Assembly (NCBI GenBank): GCA_963969495.1
Contig: OZ018327.1
Span: forward strand, 31,751,175-31,815,174
From: Ceratothoa steindachneri
Taxonomy: Eukaryota > Arthropoda > Malacostraca > Isopoda > Cymothoidae
Direction of reading: 5' to 3'
DNA length: 64,000 nucleotides
Below the pieces are notes generated by a model. It was not told the DNA's origin and made no database searches. It saw nothing but the letters and a program-made list of their open reading frames with translations. Each line of letters begins with the position of its first letter. Position 1 is the first letter of the stretch. Of this stretch, positions 52,740-64,000 are shown one piece after another. Made by a program: the position numbers and the translations under genes.

Positions 52740-54320
52740 AACAACACGAACTGGGAGGAGTTCAGAAGACATATAACTGAGAACACACCGCACGACATCA
52801 ACTTGGAGAACACCAATCCCAAGCACATAGAATAATCATGGACACCATAGACAGGGCCCGCAACTTCCACACACCACGCAAAAGCTTAACTCGCATAAAA
52901 CACTTCACTTTCTCCATAAACACACAAATACAACAAAACATTACACTCATAGGTGCCCGCAGACCAGAACCACCAGTGGCTCGAGGGGACCCGAATTGCG
53001 GATGACGCTCGCTGCACTGACCCTTCCTTCTTTTGGCCGTGCGTAAAGAGAATGCTGACCACAAAAACAGCCAAACCTACCACACTCCAACACAACGCCC
53101 GTACACTCACCGACACTAACAACATCCTCGACGTATTTAGGTCCCATTAGGACACGGTGCACACCCACAATCCACCCAAATCACAAGCACAAAAGCACTT
53201 CCAAGAAGTCCAGGATTGGCACCGGGCTTATGGTCAAGAACTTGTGCCCACTCTCCTGGTACGAATGGATGTTCTCGATAACAAATTACATTAATTACTT
53301 CAATCATCAACGAGGAAACAAAACACTACATCAGAACAACACCCAAAATCGCCCCTAGCCCCTCCGGCCTACTAGCCAAATAATCCATTACCTACTTGAA
53401 AACATTTTTCCTACACTCACACACCTACTCAACGTTTTTCTCGCATCAGGTCACTTCCGACAACCATTCAAAATCTCGTACAACATGCTACTACACAAGA
53501 AAAACAGAGAACCAGAACACCCAAATAACTACAGGCCCATTGCTCTGTTAGAGAACTTAGGTAAAATACTCGAACGTATGGTCAACTACTGTCTCCGCAA
53601 TTTGATGAAAAAAAGGAACTGGTTCTCCCCCTGAAAATATGGGTTCAGGAGGGACCAGTACACTCAAGCGGTTGTACCCATTGTTCATGACACCATACAA
53701 AAAGCACGACGAGCATAACAAAAAACAATTTTCATCAGCAAAGATGTGGAGAAGGCATTAGATAAGGTATGGCACGAGGGGCTCCGTTGGAAACTAGCTT
53801 CTCTCTCACTACCCCACAGACCGGATGTGTCACACAAAATAACACACCACTAAATCACAACCGTTCACACCTCGTTCAAGCGTACCCCATGGTAGGGTGC
53901 TGTCCCCCGCATTATACATAATATACACAAAAGACACTCCACGCCCACCCGAAAACTGCCGGCACAAATACACAGTGTCATATACTGATGACGAGACCAT
54001 TCCTCATCTGCGTCCATAGATCAGAGAGGATCGTACGCCATGCAAAAAATAATACTATACGAGAAGACAGATTACGAGGACAAGTGGCTCATTGCTACGA
54101 ATCTTCAGAAGACACAGGTGACCAAAATCACCTAGAACCAACAAGACTCACATACGCATCTAACACAAAAATCCTAATGGCAACGTTCGACAAGTCCCTA
54201 AGATTCAACATATACCAATACATAACACAAGCAAAGGCTAAAAACACAAACAAGATCCTGCGTAGGTCCTACTCTGCCAGCAAAAACTACAATTGTATCT
54301 ATAGAAAACTCTAGTCAGAC
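52740..54320 (+). pseudogene. LINE reverse transcriptase relic
   Basis: Plus-strand pieces: FFWPCVKRMLTTK (about 53028), NNYRPIALLENLGKILERMV (about 53526-53585), GFRRDQYTQAV (about 53643), FISKDVEKALDKVWHEGL (about 53730-53783), and YTDDET (about 53974), the altered YADD box. After it a decayed C-terminal part extends to about 54310. The motif order is that of Jockey- or I-type LINEs. Many stops and shifts. It may be the 3' half of the kind of LINE seen at the left edge, but sequence identity cannot be judged. Confidence 0.65.
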
Positions 54321-54324
54321 CACT

Positions 54325-55630
54325 CCTCACATACTTACCAATAACACATAGCTGCGAAAAAAAGCACAGCGTATCCAGAACTACATGAAAACAACAAACT
54401 AACATCACTTAACACATAAGCCCACACCAGCCTAACGAGAAAGCTGTGAAAACTCGCTAGAGACCACACACATACACAATACTACACGAAAGACAATACG
54501 CTGTGATGGGACTCAGACATCCAGTAGCCCACGACCACCCACATCCAATATCACTCTACACATAAATTAAAAGTGACATGAAAGGCGCGTTTCCATGTAC
54601 GCACGCACACGCCTCTTTCCACCCACCACCCTCTCGCCGCCCCGCTTGCATAACACCTCGAACTACATAAACAAAACACCACGCAACGGAAGCTAGCCAC
54701 CGACCTGTTATCTTTCCCTATCCCCTCCTAAATTTATTCCCGAATCCTTTCCTCTACGACTACCTGATCTCCTGTTGCCCCACAGTGATCCCGCCCTGTT
54801 ATTTCGTGTTCACCTAACCTCCTGAGGCAAAGAAACTATGGCACGCGGTATTCCCTAGACTAATATTTCCACTCTCCGACCTGTCTTTTTTTATCTTACT
54901 CTCTCTTTCTCTGTCTTCCGGCTCTGCCCGCTCCTCTCTGAGGCTACTTGGCATCCTACAGGTAGGGGAAGAGGACTGGCGAAGGAGTGGACTCGCGCCG
55001 GCTCCCCGGCCTTCTCCCCACTCCAAGGAGTGAGGAGAGGGTCGGAGGATGCCGGTAGCGGACGACAATGATTTCCTCTCTTACAATCCAAAAATGGGTG
55101 TGGCGGACATATGACACGCGTGTCGAAAATGTCACAACTACAGCTGTGCGGGAAGGGACGCGAAATATCACCTTAAATATCCAACTTTATCACAACGTTT
55201 TGGGTTTACCTTAATAAAATAAAATTTTATTAAAAATAATACTAAATAATTACAATACAGAAACAGAGTAGGAATAAACAAGAGAATACAATGCTATTTA
55301 TTCAAAGCCATTTACTTAACTCCACGATTATGATGATGGTATAGTGACTTATTTGGCCTATTGGTAATCAAGGCAGCAGCAGCAGTTTTGTGTTTAATAA
55401 ATACTAGAGATTTATTTTATGTTTATTTTTTTATATAGCTAAAATATGATTTTATTTTCTGTATTTTTCCTTTATCCTCAAAGGATTAAGATTCAATAAA
55501 AGAATATTTTTGATTTTATTTTATTTAACTGGGCCTTTGTAAAGTGAAACTTAGAGCGCTGTAAAATATTTGGTAAATTTACAAAAATAAACTGGTATGA
55601 CATTGACTCTTCTGATATAAAGAAACAAAA
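54325..55630. other. Unassigned stretch
   Basis: C- and A-rich up to about 54800, then mixed sequence (about 54800-55180) that is GC-richer, then AT-rich. No gene is supported. Confidence 0.3.
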
Positions 55631-55635
55631 AGCTC

Positions 55636-56100
55636 TGAATTATTGTTTACTCTCTGACTGATGTTTTAAAAAACACACCATTATTGTTTACACTTTAGCT
55701 GAAGTTAAAAACAATTCGAAATATTGTTTACTCTCTCACTGATGTTTAAAACAACTCAGTATTATTGTTTACTCTTTCGCTGTTGTTAAAAGACAATTCA
55801 GAATTATTGTTTACTCCTTCGTTGATGTTAAAAAACAATTCATAATAATTATTGTTTACTCTATCACTGATACTAAAAAACAATTCAGGATTATTGTTTA
55901 CACTTTAGATGAAGTTAAAAACCATTCGAAATTATTGTTTACTCTCTCACTGATGTTTAAAACAACTCAGTATTATTGTTTACTCTTTGGCTGTTTTTAA
56001 AAGACAATTCAGAATTACTGTTTACTCCTTCGTTGATTTTAAAATCTATTCATAATTATTGTTTACTCTTTAGCTAATATAAATACAAATGCATATTGTT
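55636..56100. repeat. ~52-bp tandem repeat with a 210-bp higher-order period
   Basis: ATTATTGTTTACTC recurs about every 50-58 bases. Units differ in their middles (CTCTCACTGATG, CTTTCGCTGTTG, CCTTCGTTGATG, ACTTTAGCTGAAG). The block starting TTATTGTTTACACTTTAG occurs at 55681 and 55891, and the following three unit types repeat in the same order, giving a higher-order period of 210. Confidence 0.85.
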
Positions 56101-56199
56101 CGAAATTCTTATATTTTGGCACAAAAATATCTTTACTTGCTGATAATTATTATTATTAATATTTGGAGGATGAAGGCAGATTCAGGAGAGTTTCGCACT

Positions 56200-56300
56200 C
56201 TCCCTATCATATAATATCGCATAATACTGTATAATGTGGAATAATATCGCATAATATTGTATGTCGCATAATATCGTATAATACTGCATAATACCGTGTG
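56200..56300. repeat. Short ATAATATCGCATAATACTGT-type array
   Basis: About five imperfect copies of a ~20-base AT-rich unit with TATAAT/ATAATATCG words. It directly precedes the LTR-like stretch. Confidence 0.7.
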
Positions 56301-57448
56301 TGGAAGTATGAAACTCAATACGCCGTTATCACACAGAATGCATCTGGTCAAGACAGATCAACGCAGCTGTGTTTAATTTAGGGTGCTTTATCACCGTCTT
56401 CCCCCCAGTTTGATAACGCTGTCCCGCTTCCAGATGGTAGCGTGTCCATCTTCTCCCTCTTGGGGTAGAAAGGAATCTCTCTTAATTCCATTCGCCTCGT
56501 CGATGCCCAAGATTATAAATGTTCATGTTTGCTTAAGCCGCGTCCGATATCCCTTGGGAATCTGGTGTAATTCCCTTCGTCTCGTCGATACCCGAAATTA
56601 TCAAGGTCCATATTTGCTTAAGCCGCGTCAGGTATCCCCTTGGGAGGCCATCGTGCGCGAAGCCCTCTCTCGACCATGGCTGGGGCTTCTATTTAAGGTG
56701 ATGTCTGCAAATCCTCAGCATATAGAGAGAACCCGAGTTTCTTGCCATCCGGACCTTAGTATCTGTCTCTCGTGAAGTGATCCCCTCGCCCTTGTGATCT
56801 CGGCAGCAGATCGTCTTCGTGTAATCCGACCTAACCAGGGAAAGATTACGGAAACCCGTTTATAACCCGGAATATTTTCCTGGGTTTCTCTCGTCTCACT
56901 ACCTTGGTTGAGACTTCCTGCCGTCCGCAGACGAATCTCGATTTCGAAATTACTTCTCCCTGGAGCCGAAGTAATCTCAACCCCCTTCGAAGTCTCTCTG
57001 GACGCCTTCGCATCGAGACCCCATCGCCGAAGACCTGGCCATTGGTCTTCCAAATCTCCAGTTCATCCTCCAGAAGTAACCAGGAGTCCTTTCCTCGTAA
57101 GTCCCACCTCTTCGTTCCCAGTCCTAAGAAGAATTCCCCATTTGGAGTAACGCCAATAGACTTGCTAACTATTTCATTCAATCCAACTTATCGGATCACT
57201 TATATATTTTCCCGAACCTAGTTTCCTTAATTTTTGGCTGTCATAATATTCTTTTGTCGTACTGATTATTATTTAGATATCCATAGTTATCTGAGCCCTT
57301 GTTCTTATTAATTGTATTAAAGTTTATTTTTGTAGAGGTGTTTATCTTTCGAATAACCCTTGAGACTAACCAGGCAAACGTATTCCCTTTTAAAGAGTCA
57401 ACTTATAATATCGCACTCTAAGTAGAATGTCCTTATAATATACTTACA
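56300..57448 (+). repeat. Possible solo LTR
   Basis: The stretch has LTR style: a short internal duplication (CTCGTCGATRCCC to AAGCCGCGTC, about 56496-56570 and 56580-56650), a TATTTAAG box about 56691, an AATTGTATTAAAG segment about 57310, and GCACTCTAAGTAGAAT (about 57412) shared with the end regions of the two other LTRs. An end at ACTTACA (57448) is possible. Start and TSD are not fixed. Confidence 0.35.
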
Positions 57449-57579
57449 ATGAATATATGATCCAACGCGCGCGCCCGGCAGTTTACGCGCACCCGTGAAT
57501 GACCGTTAATTATGAGCGAACAACTTTGTGGCCGCAGGAACAGATCGACCGTCTTATAGATACAGATATAATACCATGT

Positions 57580-58652
57580 CTAGGCTATGTGGTCTCCATA
57601 GCTACGGAAATTAAAAGATTTATTTAAAAAATTAGGCCTAGGTTATGTCGGTTCTATTGGTAAGGAAATTCTATTTATTTAATAAATAACACTATACGTA
57701 GGCTAGGTAGGTTTTATGGTTACGGGAATTCGGTTGATTGATTTATGTTGGTTCTATGACTACGGAAATCTGATTGATTTATTTATATATAACGCCATGC
57801 GTAGGATGCATGTGTGTTATGTGACTGCGGAAATCGGATTGTTTAATTTAATATCCAACATTGCGTATATGGCTTTATGGTTACGGAAATTCGGTTGACT
57901 TATTGTATATATAACAATTTTCGTAGGCTATGTGTGTTCTATGGTTATGAAAATACAATTGATTTATTTAATATATAACCTTCTGAAGGCTATGTAGTCT
58001 CAATGGCTGCGAAAATTAGGTTGATTCATATAACGATATGCGAACGAAATGTGGAATCTATGGCTAGGGGAATTCGGTTGATTTATATTTCTATGTGGAG
58101 GCTATGGGGTCTTTATAATTACAGAAATTCTATTGATTTAATTAACGGTATAGCTATGCTATCTGTGTTCTGAAGCTACGGAAATTGTGTTGATATATTT
58201 AAATCTAAGCATAGGCTATGTGGGTTTTATGGCTACGGAAATTGTGCTGATATTTTTAACGCTAAGCGTAAGCTATGTGGGTTCTATGATTACGGAAATT
58301 GTGTTGCGATATTTAACACTAAGCGTAGCTATGTGGGTTTTATGGCTACGAAAGTTGGGTTGGTATATTTAACGCTAAGCGTATGCTATGTGAGTTCTAT
58401 AGCTATGGAAATTGTGTTGATATATTTAACGCTAAGCGTAAGCTATGTGGGTTCTATGATTACGGAAATTCGATTGATTTATTTAGTATGTAACGCTATA
58501 CTTATGCCACGTGTGTTATATGTCATGAAAATGTGACTGATTTATTTAATATAAAACGCGATAGCGACGTGACGTGGGTTTTATGCTACTGAAATTAGGT
58601 TGATTTTTTTTTTAAATATCTAGCGCTATATGTAGACTATGTAGGTTCTATG
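57580..58652. repeat. Degenerate ~57-bp satellite
   Basis: About 18 copies of a unit built of GGCTATGTGGGTTCTATG, CTACGGAAATT, TGATTTATTTAA and AACGCTA. Copies at 58216, 58274, 58330, 58386 and 58440 are best preserved with spacings of 54-58. Outer copies have more changes and longer spacers. Short open frames across it are a by-product. Confidence 0.85.
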
Positions 58653-58654
58653 GG

Positions 58655-59300
58655 GGATCTGAAACGTCTTTTTAAGCGTTCTGATACGAAAAGAACTCCC
58701 GAATTTATCGCGGAGATCCAGGCCATCATTGATAACGCTCCATCTTCACCTCTTATTTTTGTACAGATCTCTCCTGACAAATTTCCTGCCTGATTCGGCC
58801 TCGCTGCTATTACGCTTTAAATGAGTAAACCTACATTGTCCAAACAGCAAAGGAACCACTGATTTCGCGCAACATGCTTCATCATATGTAACAACCACAT
58901 ACATACCAACTTCAAAACGTGAGTCTACGCCAATCACGATACTCAGGGAACCCACTTCACTAAGCCAGTCTACAGCAGGCCAAATATTCTGGTACACCAC
59001 CTATCTCTCACGCACATCACCTCCACTACTTCCCATCTGAACTGAGCAGCCACAAGTGACTCTTCTGCAAGTTTATCAATCTTCCCAAACGACAAGCTCA
59101 TCTTGCACATTCATTTCATCCAATTCCACTACACTTTGTTATCTCTGCATAATTCCTAGCATGAATCAACATTTATCCTATGTACTTCAATAAATATATG
59201 TTGTGTAGAACATATGTATTATCGACTATATTATTGCCATCACATAATAAAATACTAATCATGCATTTCAATAGTTATCCAAAAGATGAAATGGCAACAA
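58655..59300. other. Unassigned stretch
   Basis: A plus-strand piece at 58655-58780 (DLKRLFKRSDTKRTPEFIAE) and a minus-strand piece 59000-58746 are open but match nothing I know. Confidence 0.3.
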
Positions 59301-59301
59301 A

Positions 59302-59452
59302 ATGCTTTCAAATCCTCACTGTATGATGCTTTCACATCTTGATTGTTTAATGCTTTCAAATCCTGTCTGTATGATGCTTTCACATCTTAACTGTTTAATG
59401 GTTTCACATTTGACTGTTTAATGCTTTCACATCTTGACTGTTCAATAAGGCA
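59302..59452. repeat. ~27-bp tandem repeat
   Basis: About six copies of ATGCTTTCACATCTTGACTGTTTA with variants (AAATCCTGTCTGTATG). Copies alternate between two sub-types in the first half. Confidence 0.85.
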
Positions 59453-59454
59453 CA

Positions 59455-60350
59455 AAGACATACTAAATAGCTTAATACACGAATACCATAAACGTACAGT
59501 GTAGTCCGGAAGACTTGTGACCTCCTACCTTAAAGTCATAAAAACAAGAGAGGAACAACATAAGAATATCAAACACATCTGAAATACAAGATTAAAACAA
59601 TATTTACACGGGGTGACAAGATTTTCACAACACCCTGCACATTAAACAATATTTTTTTAAGTAAAAAACAGTAGCATTAGCTAGTTTAAGCTATTATTAC
59701 CTTGTCTTAGGCGGAGGGAGAAGGAGTTAAGGGGCGGAGTTAAATCACGCAGTGATTTGCCAGCTTGGCGTTGGCGTCGTGCCCTGATCCAGGCATCGCG
59801 TGAATGGTCACGCGTTGTCCGAGGGCGATTGGTGGTCACGCTTTTGCAATGATTTCACGCCGGAGACGACATCCACATCCCGCTGGGGGAACCTAAGACG
59901 CGTTTGAAAGATTTGGTGGCACTGGCTAGAAGACACGTCAATGGGGAATAATAATAATAATATCCTCGTTTTCACGCACGTATTCTATCACTCAAACTCA
60001 ACTTTTACTTTTCTTTTACCAATGAATAAATCCACGAGTACAATTGAGTACAATATTGGACAGTGCCATTTTATAAAATGCCATTCGCTTCCTTTGCTGA
60101 GATAAGCGACCCAAATGTGCCATGTGGCACTCTGCTCACGATCGTGCAAATGGCAATACGGCGGATCGGCATCGGCTCACGCAATGGACTTTGCGTGATA
60201 AATTCACTCCGGGATTTTCATGATTCGGCATCACAAGGGCATATATAAGGTGGGGGTAGGGGGTATGGGTACGGGGAGGGGACAAGGGTACGGGGTATGG
60301 GGTCCTATGGCAAGAGGATGTCCGTTTATAATAAGCGGCATTTTGTTTCA
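59455..60350. other. Unassigned stretch
   Basis: 59720-59940 is GC-richer and one plus-strand frame reads EWSRVVRGRLVVTLL and LGEPKTRLKDLVALARR with one stop. This may be a decayed protein-coding relic but no family is clear. An AAT microsatellite lies at 59948-59963 and a GGGTA-type run at 60250-60300. Confidence 0.35.
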
Positions 60351-60429
60351 ATAGACGCCATTGTGTCGTGTATGTGTGAATGTATATTTGTGCCTGGGTT
60401 AATGTGTAATTGTATGTGTAGAGGTGAGG

Positions 60430-61040
60430 CAAACGTATTTTGTATGAGGTGAATGTGTATCTGCGTGTGGGTGAATGTGAAATTGTCTGTGTAGTGGTGG
60501 CGCAAACGTATTTTGTATGAGGTGAATGTGTAACTGGCTGTGTAATGGTGGGGCAAATGTATTTTGTATGAGGTAAATGTGTAATTGTCAGTGTAGTGGT
60601 GGGGCAAACATATTTTGCATGGGTTGAATGTGTATTTGCGTGTGGGTGAATGGGTATTTGTGAGGCAAACGTATTTTGTATGAGGTGAATGTGTAATTGT
60701 ATGTGTAGTGGTGAGGCAAACGTATTTTGTATGAGGTGAATGTGTATTTGAGTGTGGGTGAATGTGTAATTGTCTGTGTAAGGGTCACACAAACGTATTT
60801 TGTATGAAGTGAATGTGTATTTGCGAGGGGGTGAATGAGTAATTGTCTGTTTAGAGGTGGGGCAAACGTATTTTGTATGAGGTGAATGTGTATTTGCGTG
60901 TGGGTGAATGCGGAATTGTCTGTGTAGTGGTGGGGCAAACGTTTTTTGTATGCGATGAATGTGTATTTATGTGTGTAGTGGCGAGGCAAACGTATTTATG
61001 TGGGCGAATGTGTATTTGTGTGAGGGTGAGGTTTCTATAG
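60430..61040. repeat. Minisatellite with two unit lengths, 51 and 73 bp
   Basis: CAAACGTATTTTG-type anchors (a few with base changes) lie at 60430, 60503, 60554, 60605, 60666, 60717, 60790, 60863, 60936 and 60987. Spacings are 73, 51, 51, 61, 51, 73, 73, 73 and 51. The long unit is the short one plus an extra 22 bases of the GAATGTGTATTTGCGTGTGG type. The array fades out through GT-rich sequence to about 61520. Confidence 0.9.
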
Positions 61041-61747
61041 GGGTAAAAATATTTTCTGTATGGGTCGTATAATTGAGGGTAAAGCGGCATTTTTTGTGTG
61101 TGAGAATATGAATTGGTAGCTTTTATGAATGTGTAATTGTGTGTGTTTGAGGTTATTTGTTTTGTGAGTGACTGTATATTTGTTTATGGGATATGTGTAT
61201 CTATGTGTATGTGTTTTGTGGAAGGCGAATATGCATTTGTGTGTAAGGAGCAAATGTGTTGGGTAATGTGTATATATGTGTAGGGAAATGTATTTTTATG
61301 TATTGGTGAATGTTTATTTGTGTTATGATAAATACGTATTTAGGAGTGTGTGAATGCTGTGTGAGCATGCGAATGTGTATTTGTGTGGATGGTTTGGATA
61401 TTTGTGTGGGGTGAAAGTGTATTTATGGGAAGAAATGCTTATTTGTGTATGGATAAACGCGTATTTGCAAAGAGTTCTTAGCGTATTTGCGAGCAGATGA
61501 TTGTGCAGTTGTTTGTGGCTGAATGCTCTTGTGCTAGCGGTTAGATATGAGTGGCCCTCCGTCAGGTAGGAAGATTGCATATGAAAGAATATAACTTAGA
61601 TGGGAAAATGAGCCTGAAATACGCAAGAAATACTCAACAATACCCAAGAAAAGACTATGAAAACATACACGAGAATGCGTAAGAAATACGAGAAGACGCA
61701 AAAAATATTTCAAAAAGTGTAAGAAATACGCAATGATACGCAGGAAA

Positions 61748-62070
61748 ATACAAAAATACGCAAGATGCACTGAATAAGTACGAGACATTAAAAATACGCA
61801 AGATGGACTGAATGAATACGAGACATTAAAAATACGCAAGATGGACTGAATAAAGATGAGACATTAAAAATACGCAAAATGGACTAAATAAATACGAGAC
61901 ATTAAAAATACGCAAGATGGACTGAATAAATACGAGACATTAAAAATACGCAAGATGCATGGAATAAAGATGAGACATTAAAAATACGCAAGATGGACTG
62001 AATAAATACGAGACATTAAAAATATGCAAGATGGACTGAATAAATACGAGACATTAAAAATACGCAAGAA
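61748..62070. repeat. 38-bp tandem repeat, perfectly periodic
   Basis: GAGACATTA occurs at 61782, 61820, 61858, 61896, 61934, 61972, 62010 and 62048, each exactly 38 bases apart. The rest of the unit reads AAAATACGCAAGATGGACTG plus AATAAATAC with few changes (two units have AAAGATGAG). Confidence 0.95.
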
Positions 62071-62079
62071 ATCCGCCTT

Positions 62080-63180
62080 GAATCGCTATAGGAAAAATAA
62101 GTAACCAATGTACAAATTGACCAGTTACATGAATATCCATGAGTATATATCACGACATTTGTATGTTCGTGTATGAAAAACGAGTTTACATCATGAGTGT
62201 TTGCATGTGCGATGCATAGGTTCGTATATGCGCGTTCGTGTGTAACGAAGTGGACACAACTCGACTACCTGTCTGTTTACCTGTAATATTGTTTCCAAAC
62301 TTTGGGGCAGATTTCTTCTTCCCTATTATTCCTTTCCTTCACAACATCGGAGAACGTCAAAAAAATGTTATGTACATATAAGGAATTCTGTTATCTTAGG
62401 ACTTGCCCCTTTGTCCCTAAGAGAAGATAAACAAAGATGAATTTCGTACGCGTGGGAAACTAGTCCCCCCCCCCTCCGAAAACGAAATTGATGCAAATAC
62501 CCTGGAATAAGAGTGGTATGTGGGTATGAGAAAGTGAATGAGTGTATGTGAGGGAGAGATTACATTTGCGTGAATTTCCTCATCTTCTCTCTATTGTTCC
62601 TCTTTCTGCCATTGTTTTTTGGCTGATCTGAACGGCGGTTCTTGAGGGGGTATCTTCAGAGCCGCCGTTCTCAGGCCATTGTTCTTGCGTTCCCTGCGGT
62701 CACTCGGCTACATTGCCCGAACCCCCACCCGGCAAAACAAGGGTATCGATACCTCGTCCACACTCCAATCCAGGCCGCTCAAGCTTTTGCCACTACACCT
62801 TTACCACGCATCCTTGTTACCTCTAGCGTCTACTAGTCCTGGTCACCGTGAGAATAACTATTCATGTATGCAGAGTCATGGGTATAACCGGGGTCTGCAT
62901 AGGCCTTTAGCTCTTATGGCTTCTAATAGGCCCGTGTGAGTAGGCCGCTATAAGAATAGCCGTTTGTGGGGATTCTAGGTATAAATAGGCCTGTGGACAA
63001 GCTATGGGTGCAGTGGATAAATGCAGTGGGCGTTCCCCACGAGCAATTTCGGCGGAGTCAAGAGAATAGCCCCCCTACCCCCTCAATTCTCATTTTCCCA
63101 TGAAGAGGGGTCCTTTTAAGGGTTTATTTGTGATTCTCGAAATTACTATGTAATGAGTATAAATTATCTCTCTGTATATA
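62080..63180. other. Unassigned stretch
   Basis: No gene is supported. A C-run of ten or so lies about 62465. The GC-richer part 62630-63060 has CTATAAGAATAGCC and TATAAATAGGCCTGTG words repeated loosely but no named element. Confidence 0.3.
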
Positions 63181-63186
63181 TTATAC

Positions 63187-63464
<278 letters not shown>

Positions 63465-63479
63465 ATTTAAGTGTACCTT

Positions 63480-64000
63480 TAAATCACTCGGCTACGCGGA
63501 AGACCAAGAGTGCTTTAAAGGTTGACTTTACTTGAGAGCAAAGCGGTTGCTCGCTGCCTCATTGTGCTTGATTCGAAGCCCACCAAAGTACGGATTATTT
63601 CGAAGTAGGTAATAGCTTTTTCAGAAGAAAAAATTATTCCGTTTTCTTCATCATCATCATCATCATCACTAACTCTATAATTTAAGAAGGGGATTTTTTT
63701 TAGTATTTGAATAATAATTTCATCTTAGTTTGGTTATGACATATTTTTTTACCAAAGTTATTTCTAATAATTCTTTTATAATATCAAAAAAACAAAATGG
63801 TGAAGTTCAGAAATAAATATAGGTATCGAAATTTTGTGAATTTTTAAAACCCAAAGAATTACAAATGGTGAAGTTCAGAAAATTTATTTTTATATATCTT
63901 CTCCTTCTATTCTTCTATATCTTCTATAACTCTATATTTTAGCAACGTAATATTTTGAAAGGGGGGAAATTTAGTTTCGAGTTCCTTTTTAAAATTATTA
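63480..64000. other. Unassigned AT-rich stretch
   Basis: Contains a CATCAT microsatellite (63648-63668) and a duplicated segment AAATGGTGAAGTTCAGAAA (63796 and 63864). No gene. Confidence 0.4.

Noticed and set aside
58187..58536. Repeating hydrophobic plus-strand frames resembling membrane segments
   Set aside because: They follow the ~57-bp satellite and break where the period shifts.
60136..61090. His/Thr-rich minus-strand open frames
   Set aside because: Produced by the 51/73-bp minisatellite; no start, domain or splice support.

Overview
The window is eukaryotic and almost certainly from an arthropod, perhaps a crustacean with a large, repeat-rich genome. The evidence is a single-copy-type gene split by long introns, a dense mix of arthropod-style transposons (BEL/Pao, Gypsy, Jockey-like, RTE-like and CR1-like LINEs, Penelope, mariner, piggyBac, hAT) and very heavy satellite content. 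The species cannot be fixed from the sequence. I see no rRNA, tRNA, CRISPR or bacterial operon structure.

The only host gene I can support is the 3' part of a trypsin-like (S1A) serine protease on the + strand. Its four visible exons are 4171-4345, 7863-7962, 12542-12714 and 15958-16131. All junctions are GT/AG and in phase, and they cover the catalytic Asp, the GWG motif, the specificity-pocket Asp, the GDSGGP serine motif and the stop codon. The exon with the activation site and catalytic His should lie upstream, outside what I can identify. Its three introns hold an RTE-like LINE, two Jockey-type LINE copies in opposite orientation, and two mariner-related transposase relics.

Other contents, left to right: a LINE cut by the window edge (1-1740, - strand); a Penelope endonuclease relic (2370-2760); the protease gene (4171-16131) followed by degenerate repeats; hAT-like and Gypsy integrase relics (18190-20230); a nested complex (21004-27743), in which a 3-bp-TSD DNA transposon of uncertain superfamily holds an internally deleted mariner, a complete but mutated piggyBac and a 27-bp minisatellite; an inverted-repeat element (27868-28414); a second deleted mariner inside a CR1-like tail (29819-30601); a BEL/Pao element with a truncated 5' end (31698-35850, - strand); two short hAT-type non-autonomous elements (36957-37410, 38340-38731); a second copy of the uncertain-superfamily transposon (39095-41650); and a structurally complete Gypsy element with intact LTRs and a 5-bp TSD but no reverse-transcriptase core (42442-48404).

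The right third (50-64 kb) is a CR1-like fragment, one or two further LTRs, a LINE RT relic, and then a run of different tandem repeats: a ~52-bp unit with a 210-bp higher-order period, a ~57-bp satellite, a 51/73-bp two-length minisatellite, a perfectly periodic 38-bp repeat and long (AT)n. I found no single convincing new system. The most interesting items are the uncertain-superfamily DNA transposon present in two copies, the palindromic subterminal sites of the piggyBac, the mariner deletion derivatives sharing one breakpoint, and the RT-less Gypsy with young LTRs.
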